6,364 nucleotides of DNA from Solirubrobacteraceae bacterium (GCA_025928415.1 JAICJK010000159.1:1-6364); one strand, 5' to 3'; counted from the stretch's first letter, positions 1-5,500 are shown. Translations and numbers: made by a program. Notes: generated from the letters alone by a model not told the origin.

Positions 1-401
1 CGGTCGGGGTTGTGCAGCAGCAGGACGTCGAAGGCGTCCACGCCGCAGCGCTCGAGGCTGCGCTCCGCCGCGTGGCGCAGGTAGCCCGCGTAGCCGTCCG
101 GGCCGCGCAGGCGCGCGTCGGTGAACCGCGGGAAGCCCTTGGGCCCGTCGCGCTCGCCCTCGTAGAAGTCGTGGCCGATCGCGCCGACCAGGCTGACGTC
201 CTCGCGCGGCACCCCGCGCAGCGCGCGGCCGACCAGGCTGTCGGCCTCGCCCGCCCCGTAGGCGTCGGCGGTCAGGATCGTGTGCAGGCCGTCGCCCGGG
301 CGCAGGAGCGCCTCGAGGCGCTCCTCCGCGACGGGCTCGCCGTAGGACAGGTAGCGGCCGCCGCTCCAGGTGCCGACGGCGACGTGGCCGGGTTCGCGCA
401 T
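1..401 (-). CDS. aldo/keto reductase-fold protein, N-terminal part (partial)
   Basis: The first 133 residues of an aldo/keto reductase-like TIM barrel; the rest lies beyond the window edge. Visible family landmarks are GTWSGGR at about residues 10-16, TADAYGAGEADSLVGRAL at about 44-61 (beta-strand and following helix, with the usual catalytic Tyr as Y48), and FDVLLLHNPD at about 123-132 with the family His. Family members reduce carbonyls with NADPH using an Asp-Tyr-Lys-His tetrad. Here the position of the catalytic Asp (FDTADxYG in ordinary members) reads Leu43, and that of the Lys (ATKxG) reads Ala74, in VSLVGAIGHD. The insertion with HDFYEGERDGPKGFPRF after that strand is also unlike classical members. 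The fold assignment is firm; reductase activity is doubtful. The ATG at 401 was chosen because it sits 10 nt after a -10-like TAGCCT on the minus strand and because the first beta-strand begins within ten residues. The gene is divergent from the C5-epimerase-like gene. Confidence 0.85.
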   Translation of the reverse strand, partial: MREPGHVAVGTWSGGRYLSYGEPVAEERLEALLRPGDGLHTILTADAYGAGEADSLVGRALRGVPREDVSLVGAIGHDFYEGERDGPKGFPRFTDARLRGPDGYAGYLRHAAERSLERCGVDAFDVLLLHNPD

Positions 402-411
402 GCTGGTCCCG

Positions 412-429
412 AGGCTACCGGGGTAGCAT
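412..429. promoter_or_regulatory. symmetric divergent promoter with two outward -10 elements
   Basis: Between the divergent starts at 401 (minus) and 437 (plus) lies the palindrome GCTACCGGGGTAGC (414-427), with 6-bp arms and a 2-bp centre. Each arm completes a TAnnnT hexamer reading outward: TAGCAT at 424-429 on plus, 7 nt before the GTG, and TAGCCT on minus (412-417 on plus), 10 nt before the ATG. No convincing -35 hexamer is seen on either side. The spacing implies leaderless or nearly leaderless transcripts. The palindrome might instead be a repressor operator, which the sequence alone cannot distinguish. Confidence 0.5.
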
Positions 430-436
430 CGCCGTC

Positions 437-1948
437 GTGCGCCGCACCCCGGTTGCGACCCTCGCGGCGGCCCTGCTGGCCTGCGCGTTCCCGCCGGGCG
501 CGGCCGCCGCGCGCGTGCTCGTCCTCGACCACGGGCGCGTCCACGTCCGCGAGGAGCGCGGCCTCGGCCCGGCCGACCCGATCGGGCCTGCGCGGCCTGC
601 TCGGGTCCCGTCGCCCCGCACCGCCCGCGCGGCCGCCAAGCCCCCCGGCCCGACCGTGCGCGCCGAGCTCGACCGGCTGCTCGCCGCGGGCCAGATCGAC
701 CAGCCCGCCCGCGACCGCTACCGCGCGCAGTACGACGCCGCGCAGGCGACGCTCAAGCGCCTGCACGGCCGCCGCCTGACCGAGCTGAAGGCGGTCGTGG
801 CCAACCTCGACGCGGTCTCCGCCGCCCACGGCCTGACCGCCGCCCGCCTGCCGCTGGCGTTCCTGACGCTCGCGCGCAACCGGGCCTGGTGGACCACGGG
901 GCCGCTGACGCGCTACGGGCAGCGGGTCGCCTTCGGCACGAGCCTCCTGGTCTGGCAGAGCTACCCCGGCCAGGGGCTGCAGGTGCAGTGGCTGGGCACC
1001 TTCGGCAAGGCCAACGCGCTGTGGCGCGGCGGGCGCCGCTACGACCCGAAGCTGCGCGCGCTGCTGGACGAGGTCACGCCGCTGGCCGGCGCCCGCGCGG
1101 GCGGGCTGGCCTTCGAGTCGTGGTTCCGCTTCGACGGCGGGCGGCCCCCGTGGGTCAGCGGGCTGTCGGCGGGGACGGCGTTGCAGGCCTACTCGCGCGC
1201 GGCGATCCGCCTGCGCGACCCCACGCTGTTCGGCGTGGCGCGGGCCCTGCTGGGGATCTTCCGGACGGCGCCGCCGGAGGGCGTCCGGCTGGCCGCGCCG
1301 GCCGGGCCGCACTACCTCATCTACTCCTTCGCGCCGAAGGTCCACGTCCTCAACGCCTTCGTGCAGGCGCTCAACGGCCTCTACGACTTCGGCGCCCTGG
1401 CCAACGACCCCGAGGGCCGCGCGCTGATGGCCCAGGGCGACGCCGAGGCGCGCCGCGAGCTGCCGCACTTCGACACCGGCGCGTGGTCGCGCTACTCGTG
1501 GCCGGGGCGCGAGTCCGACCTGGGCTACCACGAGCTGCTGCGCGGCTTCCTCGAGGGCCTGTGCGAGCGCGAGCGCGCGGCGGCCGCCGCGCCCCCGCCG
1601 CCCGGGCCCCCGGCCCTCGACCCCGCCCCGTACTGCGCCCAGGCCGCGCGGTACGCGCGCTACGAGCACGAGCGGCCGGCGCTCGCGCTGCTGGCCGCGC
1701 GCCCCGCCAGGCCGCGCGCGCGGCGCACGGTCCGGGTCCCCTACACGCTCTCGAAGGTCTCCACGGTGACCACGCGGGTCACGCGCGGCGGGCGCGCGGT
1801 GGCGGGGCGCACGGTGCGCCTGGCCCGCGGGCGCCACACGCTGCGCTTCACCCCCCGCGTGCCCGGCGCCTACGCCGTCGCCGTGCGCGCCGTCGATCTC
1901 GCGGGGAACGCGGCGCGGGTCAGCGGGGCGGTGCGCGTCGGGCGATGA
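437..1948 (+). CDS. exported D-glucuronyl C5-epimerase-like protein with C-terminal Ig-like domain
   Basis: A 503-aa protein. Residues 1-25 look like a signal peptide (Arg-Arg, Ala/Leu core, AAA cleavage site). A weak lipobox-like LLAC ends at Cys16, so lipidation is possible but less likely. A Pro/Arg/Ala-rich stretch (about 45-72) leads into an alpha-helical barrel-like catalytic region (about 75-378) resembling the C-terminal domain of D-glucuronyl C5-epimerases. Supporting landmarks are WVSGLSAGTALQAYSRA (239-255), VHVLNAFVQALNGLYDFG (302-319), DTGAWSRYSW (346-355, giving DTG-x4-Tyr) and GYHELLRGFLEGL (363-375). The two tyrosines Y353 and Y364 align with conserved family tyrosines at the active site. 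Known members convert D-glucuronate to L-iduronate within heparosan-type chains; the substrate here is unknown. After an Ala/Pro linker (about 381-397) and a Cys-containing segment comes a beta-sandwich of Ig type (about 430-503, ending DLAGNAARVSGAVRVGR), probably for carbohydrate or wall binding. The GTG start is set by TAGCAT 7 nt upstream. Confidence 0.8.
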   Translation: MRRTPVATLAAALLACAFPPGAAAARVLVLDHGRVHVREERGLGPADPIGPARPARVPSPRTARAAAKPPGPTVRAELDRLLAAGQIDQPARDRYRAQYDAAQATLKRLHGRRLTELKAVVANLDAVSAAHGLTAARLPLAFLTLARNRAWWTTGPLTRYGQRVAFGTSLLVWQSYPGQGLQVQWLGTFGKANALWRGGRRYDPKLRALLDEVTPLAGARAGGLAFESWFRFDGGRPPWVSGLSAGTALQAYSRAAIRLRDPTLFGVARALLGIFRTAPPEGVRLAAPAGPHYLIYSFAPKVHVLNAFVQALNGLYDFGALANDPEGRALMAQGDAEARRELPHFDTGAWSRYSWPGRESDLGYHELLRGFLEGLCERERAAAAAPPPPGPPALDPAPYCAQAARYARYEHERPALALLAARPARPRARRTVRVPYTLSKVSTVTTRVTRGGRAVAGRTVRLARGRHTLRFTPRVPGAYAVAVRAVDLAGNAARVSGAVRVGR

Positions 1949-1971
1949 GGCTGAGGCCCCACCGCCGCGAG

Positions 1972-1977
1972 TAGGGT
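1972..1977 (+). promoter_or_regulatory. probable -10 element (TAGGGT) for the ArsA-family gene
   Basis: TAGGGT lies in the 40-base gap after the epimerase-like gene, 11 nt before the ATG at 1989. There is no Shine-Dalgarno sequence in this gap, so a very short leader of about 4-5 nt is the simplest reading. No -35 hexamer is evident. The ArsA-family gene may also receive read-through from the preceding gene. Confidence 0.4.
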
Positions 1978-1988
1978 CGGCCCACCCC

Positions 1989-3155
1989 ATGGCACCGCGG
2001 ACCATCCTGTACACGGGCAAGGGCGGCGTCGGCAAGACGTCGGTCGCCGCCGCCACGGCGCGGCGCTGCGCCGCCGCCGGGCTGCGGACCGTCGTGCTGT
2101 CCACCGACCCCGCGCACTCGCTCGCCGACGCGCTGCAGGTGCCGCTCGGCACCGAGCCGACGCAGATCGGGCCGTGCCTGTGGGGCCAGCAGGTCTCCGC
2201 CCAGGCCGAGCTCGAGCGCAACTGGAACGGCGTGCAGGACTGGCTGGGGACGCTGCTGATCGAGCGCGGCGTGGACCGCATCAGCGCCGAGGAGCTCACC
2301 GTCCCGCCCGGCCTCGACGAGCTCTTCTCGCTGCTCGCGCTCAAGCGCCACCACGAGGCCGGCGAGCACGACGTCGTCGTCGTCGACTGCGCGCCGACCG
2401 GCGAGACGCTGCGGCTGCTGTCGTTCCCCGACGTCGCCCGCTGGTGGCTGGAGCGCGTGTTCCCGCAGCAGAGCCGCATCCTCGACGCCGCGCGCCCGTT
2501 CGCCCGCGCGGTGCTGGACATGAAGCTGCCGGGCGACGCCGTCCTGGACGAGGTCCACGGCCTGGTCGCCAACCTCATCGCGATGAACGAGATCCTCCGC
2601 GACACCAGCCGCGTGTCGCTGCGGCTGGTGATGAACCCGGACCGGATGGTCATCGACGAGGCGCGCCGCACGTTCACCTACCTCAACCTGTACGGCTTCC
2701 TCACCGACGCGGTCGTCGTCAACCGCGTCTTCCCCGCCGAGGTGGGCCCCTACTTCGACGCCTGGCGCGCGCGCCAGCAGGAGCATCTGACCGCGGTGCG
2801 GGACGCCTTCTCGCCCGTTCCCGTGCTGTGCGCCCCGTACTTCCCGGAGGAGGTCCTCGGCCCGGACGGCCTGGACGAGCTGGGCGTGGCGCTGTTCGAC
2901 GGGCTCGACGCGGCGGCCGTCCTGCACGAGAAGCTGACCCAGGAGCTGGTGGTCTCCGAGCGCGGCGCGACGTTGCGGCTCGACCTGCCGTTCGCGCAGC
3001 GCGGGGACATCGCGCTGCGCAAGATCGGGCAGGAGCTGGTCGTCCGGGTCGACGGGCAGAAGCGCACGCTGATGCTGCCCCCGGCCCTGGCCGGCCACGA
3101 GCCGGCGGGCGCCCGCTTCGCCGACGGGGCGCTGCACGTGACCTTCGATGCCTAG
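1989..3155 (+). CDS. ArsA/Get3-family ATPase with C-terminal HSP20-like domain
   Basis: A 388-aa protein with a single ATPase domain. The deviant Walker A is GKGGVGKT (10-17) with the signature Lys of the SIMIBI class. The switch I/A-loop is STDPAHSLADAL (38-49), and switch II is VVDCAPTGETLRLL (131-144), where ordinary ArsA/Get3 proteins read DTAPTGHTLR. VVVNRVFP (242-249) supplies the adenine-contacting Asn. From about residue 325 to the end is a beta-rich domain resembling the alpha-crystallin/HSP20-like domain found at the C-terminus of some actinobacterial and cyanobacterial ArsA proteins (LRLDLPFAQRGDIALRKIG onward). Cysteines are at 27, 63, 134 and 281, with no CxxC pair as in canonical Get3. 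No arsR, arsB or arsD gene is nearby, so a role in arsenite efflux is unsupported; a chaperone or membrane-protein-handling role is more plausible but inferred. It heads a likely operon with the next gene. Confidence 0.92.
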   Translation: MAPRTILYTGKGGVGKTSVAAATARRCAAAGLRTVVLSTDPAHSLADALQVPLGTEPTQIGPCLWGQQVSAQAELERNWNGVQDWLGTLLIERGVDRISAEELTVPPGLDELFSLLALKRHHEAGEHDVVVVDCAPTGETLRLLSFPDVARWWLERVFPQQSRILDAARPFARAVLDMKLPGDAVLDEVHGLVANLIAMNEILRDTSRVSLRLVMNPDRMVIDEARRTFTYLNLYGFLTDAVVVNRVFPAEVGPYFDAWRARQQEHLTAVRDAFSPVPVLCAPYFPEEVLGPDGLDELGVALFDGLDAAAVLHEKLTQELVVSERGATLRLDLPFAQRGDIALRKIGQELVVRVDGQKRTLMLPPALAGHEPAGARFADGALHVTFDA

Positions 3156-3226
3156 GAACGGCTGTCAGAAAGGCGCGACCGTGAGACGGTCGCCTCACGA
3201 TGGCACCTGATTCCGAAAGCCGTTCC
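3155..3226 (+). promoter_or_regulatory. structured junction with competing hairpins and possible hairpin-bridged ribosome-binding site
   Basis: The 44-base gap after the ArsA-family gene holds a perfect 8-bp, 3-nt-loop hairpin GCGACCGTGAGACGGTCGC (3175-3193). It also holds a competing hairpin formed by GTGAG (3181-3185) with CTCAC (3194-3198). An outer 9-bp pairing, GGAACGGCT (3155-3163) with AGCCGTTCC (3218-3226), encloses both and the ATG at 3200. AGAAAGG (3167-3173) is complementary to the extreme 3' tail typical of 16S rRNA but lies 26 nt from the ATG. Folding of the first hairpin would cut the effective spacing to 7 nt. A hairpin bringing a distant ribosome-binding site into range is known from T4 gene 38; here it is a proposal. 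No U-tract follows, so it is unlikely to be a plain intrinsic terminator. Confidence 0.45.
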
Positions 3227-3610
3227 ACGCCCGCCGACGACCCGCTCGAGCGCCTGCGCGAGCAGATCCACGCCACCGAGGCGGCGGCGCGCGCGCTGGC
3301 GGGCGACGCCGCGCACGCGCGGGAGCGCGAGCGCTCCGGCGGGGTCCCGCCGTCGGGGTGGGCCACGCCGGAGGATCACGCCCGGCGCGCCACCGAGGTG
3401 CAGGAGCTCGCGGCGCTGCTGGCGGCGCTGCGTGACCTCGTGCCCTCCGAGCTCGAGCAGCAGCTCCGGGAGGTCGTCCGCCAGCTGCTGCTGCTCGTCC
3501 GGGCGCTCGTCGACTGGTGGGTCCAGCGGATCGGCGAGCCCGGGGCGGCGGCGGGCGGGCCGCGGCGCGCCGAGGCCCGCGAGGCCGTCCGCGACATCCC
3601 GATCGACTGA
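3200..3610 (+). CDS. 136-aa helical protein of unknown function, downstream of ArsA-family gene
   Basis: No family was recognised. The protein is mostly predicted helix. An N-terminal charged helix (about 14-47, LERLREQIHATEAAARAL onward) could form a coiled coil. A short loop with a PPSGWATPEDHARR motif (50-63) follows, then a second long helix (about 64-111). The end of that helix, VVRQLLLLVRALVDWWVQRI (92-111), is amphipathic and rich in Leu/Val/Trp, suggesting membrane-surface association or packing against a partner. The tail after about residue 112 is Gly/Ala/Arg-rich and probably disordered. There is no signal peptide. The ATG at 3200 is the only sensible start, and no TAnnnT element is close to it, so expression probably depends on read-through from the ArsA-family gene. 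The close spacing makes a functional link with that ATPase reasonable but unproven. Confidence 0.75.
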   Translation: MAPDSESRSTPADDPLERLREQIHATEAAARALAGDAAHARERERSGGVPPSGWATPEDHARRATEVQELAALLAALRDLVPSELEQQLREVVRQLLLLVRALVDWWVQRIGEPGAAAGGPRRAEAREAVRDIPID

Positions 3611-3643
3611 CGGGCCGCCGCGCCGCGGCGTCCCCCGGGCGCC

Positions 3644-3649
3644 TACGCT
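3644..3649 (+). promoter_or_regulatory. probable -10 element (TACGCT) for the 65-aa membrane protein
   Basis: TACGCT ends exactly 7 nt before the GTG at 3657, the same spacing seen at the 437 and 5518 starts, suggesting a leaderless transcript. Just upstream, after the previous stop codon, a small G/C hairpin is possible (3616-3620 with 3626-3630, 5-nt loop), but with no T-tract it is weak evidence of a terminator. Confidence 0.45.
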
Positions 3650-3656
3650 GTCCGGC

Positions 3657-3854
3657 GTGGTCGTGAACATCGCCAACTACATCGCGGCGGCCGGCGGCGT
3701 GGCGGCGCTGCTGTCGCTGGTGTGGATCGCCCGGCGCCCCGACCAGGACCGCGCCGAGGAGGACGAGGCCCGCGCGTTCTTCGACCTGCACGGCCACTGG
3801 CCCGACGAGCCGCCGGAGGCCGCCGCCCCGCTCGGCCCGGGCCCACGGGCCTAG
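3657..3854 (+). CDS. 65-aa single-pass membrane protein with acidic tail, unknown function
   Basis: A small protein with a hydrophobic N-terminal segment, about residues 4-24 (NIANYIAAAGGVAALLSLVW), then Arg-Arg at 26-27, an acidic stretch (DQDRAEEDEAR, 29-39), a compact motif FFDLHGHWPDE (41-51) and a Pro/Ala tail. The positive residues directly after the membrane segment suggest that the C-terminus faces the cytoplasm. The open frame reaches back to about 3432 inside the preceding gene, but that stretch is low-complexity Ser/Arg of the shadow type. The GTG at 3657 is favoured because it removes that stretch and lies 7 nt after TACGCT. A GTG two codons later (3663) is an alternative. The FFDLHGHWPDE stretch looks like a conserved motif and would be the best search seed. 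No function is recognised. Confidence 0.7.
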   Translation: MVVNIANYIAAAGGVAALLSLVWIARRPDQDRAEEDEARAFFDLHGHWPDEPPEAAAPLGPGPRA

Positions 3855-3873
3855 GAGCCTGTTGACCTAGGTC
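3848..3873. terminator. hairpin bridging the two convergent stop codons, possible bidirectional terminator
   Basis: The plus-strand 65-aa gene (stop TAG 3852-3854) and the minus-strand deacetylase (stop TAG, 3869-3867) converge with only 12 bases between them. CCTAGG at 3850-3855 and CCTAGG at 3866-3871 can pair, extended by one G.T and one G.C pair, to give an 8-bp stem with a 10-nt loop. Each arm contains one of the stop codons, so transcripts from either side would form the same structure. There is no T-tract on either strand, so intrinsic termination is uncertain. GACCTAGGTC (3864-3873) is itself a perfect 10-bp palindrome. Confidence 0.35.
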
Positions 3874-4742
3874 GCGCCCCGGGGCCGGACGGCGCCCGCC
3901 ACCGCGGCGAGCACGGCCGCGGGCGGCTCGCCGCCGTTCACGCGGATGCGCGGCAGCGCGTAGGGGTCGCTCGCGCTCGACGCCGCGCCGGCGACCTCCG
4001 TCGTGGCGCCCGCGTAGCCGGCCGCGCGCACGGCCGCCTCCACCCGGGCGTCGTAGCGGCCGGCGGGGTAGCAGAAGAAGCGCACCGGGGCGTGGAACTC
4101 ACGCCGCAGGAGCGCGCGGGAGCCCTCGATCTCCCGGCGCAGGCGCGCCCGGCCCACGGTCGTCAGGTCCGGATGGGTCACGGTGTGCGATGCGAGCTCC
4201 CAGCCCGCGGCGAGCATCCGCTCGACCTGCCGCGCGTCCAGGCCGCCCGCGACGTGCAGGTCGTGGACCTCGAGGTCGAGGACGCCCGGCCAGCCGAGCG
4301 CTCGCAGGGTGCGCGCCGCGTGCGTGGACTGCCCGCCGTACCCGTCGTCGAAGGAGACGACCAGCGACCTGCGCGGCAGGCCGGGGCCGCCGTGCCAGGA
4401 CCGGTAGGCCTCCTCGAGCGTGACCGCGGTCCAGCCCGCGCGGCGCAGCGCGTACATCTGCGCCGCGAACAGCTCGGGCGCCACGAACAGCGCCGGGTAC
4501 GGCGCGCCCGCCGGCGGGGCGCCGACGACGTGGTACATGAGGATCGGCACCGGGCCGTGGTGCGAGCCGTGCGGACGGGCGGGGACGGTGGTGCGCGCGG
4601 CCGGCGGCCGGGCGGACCGCTTGCGCGCCCTGGCCGCCGGCGCCCGGGTCGCCGCCAGGTGCGGTCCCGCGCGCCCGCAGCCCGCGACGGCGAGCGCGGC
4701 GGCGGCGAGCGCCGCCAGGGCGCGCAGGGCCGCGCGGATCAC
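3867..4742 (-). CDS. lipoprotein polysaccharide deacetylase (NodB fold, carbohydrate esterase family 4 type)
   Basis: A 291-aa protein. Residues 1-21 form a lipoprotein signal peptide ending in the lipobox VAGC, with Cys22 as the likely lipidated residue, so the enzyme should be anchored outside the membrane. An Arg/Ala/Pro-rich linker (about 27-63) leads to the catalytic domain, which opens with PVPILMYH (65-71), typical of the IcaB/PgaB-like branch. Motif 1 is SFDDGY (130-135), with catalytic-base Asp132 and metal-ligand Asp133. Motif 2 is SHTVTH (185-190), with metal ligands His186 and His190. Motif 3 is RFFCYPAGRYD (221-231). All metal and catalytic residues seem intact. Such enzymes remove N-acetyl, sometimes O-acetyl, groups from polymers such as poly-N-acetylglucosamine, peptidoglycan or chitin; the substrate here cannot be told. 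The GTG start at 4742 is supported by the lipobox position and by a GTGA overlap with the stop of the upstream hydrolase gene, implying translational coupling. Confidence 0.9.
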   Translation of the reverse strand: MIRAALRALAALAAAALAVAGCGRAGPHLAATRAPAARARKRSARPPAARTTVPARPHGSHHGPVPILMYHVVGAPPAGAPYPALFVAPELFAAQMYALRRAGWTAVTLEEAYRSWHGGPGLPRRSLVVSFDDGYGGQSTHAARTLRALGWPGVLDLEVHDLHVAGGLDARQVERMLAAGWELASHTVTHPDLTTVGRARLRREIEGSRALLRREFHAPVRFFCYPAGRYDARVEAAVRAAGYAGATTEVAGAASSASDPYALPRIRVNGGEPPAAVLAAVAGAVRPRGAT

Positions 4743-5491
4743 GTGAAGCGCTCCAGCCAGGCGACGACCGCGCCCCAGGCGACGCTGTCGGGGTCGAGGT
4801 GCTCGAAGTGGCCGTCGCCCGAGCGCAGGACGAGCGTGACCTCGTCGCGCCCGGCCCGGGCCGCCTGGGCGTAGCGGATGCTGAGCTCCGCGGGGACGGC
4901 GTCGTCCGCCACGCCGTGGACCAGGAGCTGCGGCACGCCGAGCGGCAGCCGCGCCGCGGGGGACGCGGCGCGGTAGGCCTCGCGCCGGGCGGCCGGCTGG
5001 CCGCCGCAGACCGCCTCGACGGCGCCGCCGCCGAGCTGGAGCTCCGCGGCGCGCTCGAGGTCGCTCACCGCCGCCTGGCCGACGGCGCCCGCCAGACGCA
5101 CGCGCGCGCTCGCGCGCGAGGCCGCCCACAGCGCGAGCTGGCCGCCCGCCGAGTGCCCGACCGTCACCACGCGCTCCAGGTCGAGCGGCGCGTCGAGGCC
5201 GGCGAGGTGGTCGATCCCGGCCGCCACGTCGTCCAGTGTGGCGGGGACCCCCCCGCCGCTGCGCCGCCCCAGGCGGCGGTACTCGACGTTCCACGCCGCC
5301 CAGCCGCGGCCCGCGAGGTCGGCGCAGACGGCGTCCATGAGGTCCAGGCCGAAGCGCGCGCGCCAGAAGCCGCCGTGCAGCACCACGGCCACCGGGAGGC
5401 GCGCAGGCGCGTCTCCCGCGGGCAGGTGGAGGTCGCCGAACTGATGGCGGTGCGATCCGTAGCGGTGGCGCTGCAGGGCGGCCCGGATCAT
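4739..5491 (-). CDS. alpha/beta hydrolase (esterase/formamidase-like)
   Basis: A 250-aa cytoplasmic protein with a complete alpha/beta-hydrolase layout. The oxyanion-hole motif is HGGFWR (39-44), followed by WNVEYRRLG (68-76). The nucleophile elbow is GHSAGG (112-117) with Ser114. The acid is probably Asp196 in HGVADDAVP (192-200), and the catalytic His is 228 in GDGHFEHLDP (225-234). HGG(F/Y)W is common in esterases and in arylformamidase-like members, so ester or amide hydrolysis is expected; the substrate is unknown. There is no signal peptide. The open frame continues upstream to about 5635 but becomes Arg/Pro-rich there. The start was placed at ATG 5491, with the GTG immediately upstream (5494) as an alternative. 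Its stop overlaps the start of the deacetylase gene by four bases, so the two are co-expressed. A joint role in removing acyl groups from a carbohydrate is an inference; the hydrolase appears cytoplasmic and the deacetylase extracytoplasmic. Confidence 0.88.
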   Translation of the reverse strand: MIRAALQRHRYGSHRHQFGDLHLPAGDAPARLPVAVVLHGGFWRARFGLDLMDAVCADLAGRGWAAWNVEYRRLGRRSGGGVPATLDDVAAGIDHLAGLDAPLDLERVVTVGHSAGGQLALWAASRASARVRLAGAVGQAAVSDLERAAELQLGGGAVEAVCGGQPAARREAYRAASPAARLPLGVPQLLVHGVADDAVPAELSIRYAQAARAGRDEVTLVLRSGDGHFEHLDPDSVAWGAVVAWLERFT

Positions 5492-5500
5492 CACAGGTGG

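Noticed and set aside
889..1974. Open plus-strand frame of 361 codons inside the C5-epimerase-like gene
   Set aside because: Low-complexity Arg/Ala/Pro translation with no motif; the overlapping frame has the recognisable epimerase landmarks and signal peptide.
272..2677. Long open frame of about 801 codons on the minus strand opposite the epimerase-like and ArsA-family genes
   Set aside because: Its translation is Arg/Ala/Gly/Pro-rich without domains, as expected for the reverse of GC-rich coding DNA. The plus-strand genes show clear family motifs over the same bases.
1920..3137. Open minus-strand frame of 405 codons across the ArsA-family gene
   Set aside because: Composition is a GC shadow (Gln/Arg/Val repeats), while the plus strand carries intact Walker A and switch motifs.
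1989..3155. Arsenite-efflux ATPase as the name for the ArsA-family gene
   Set aside because: No arsenic genes are adjacent, there is only one ATPase half, and the known metal-binding cysteine arrangement is not visible. The broader family name is safer.
3175..3193. Intrinsic terminator after the ArsA-family gene
   Set aside because: The hairpin is good, but no T-tract follows and the next ATG is only 7 bases beyond, so a regulatory or junction role is more likely than termination.
4725..5491. The hydrolase and the deacetylase both begin Met-Ile-Arg-Ala-Ala-Leu with similar codons
   Set aside because: The similarity stops after about six codons and the proteins have different folds, so this is most likely chance, not a duplication.
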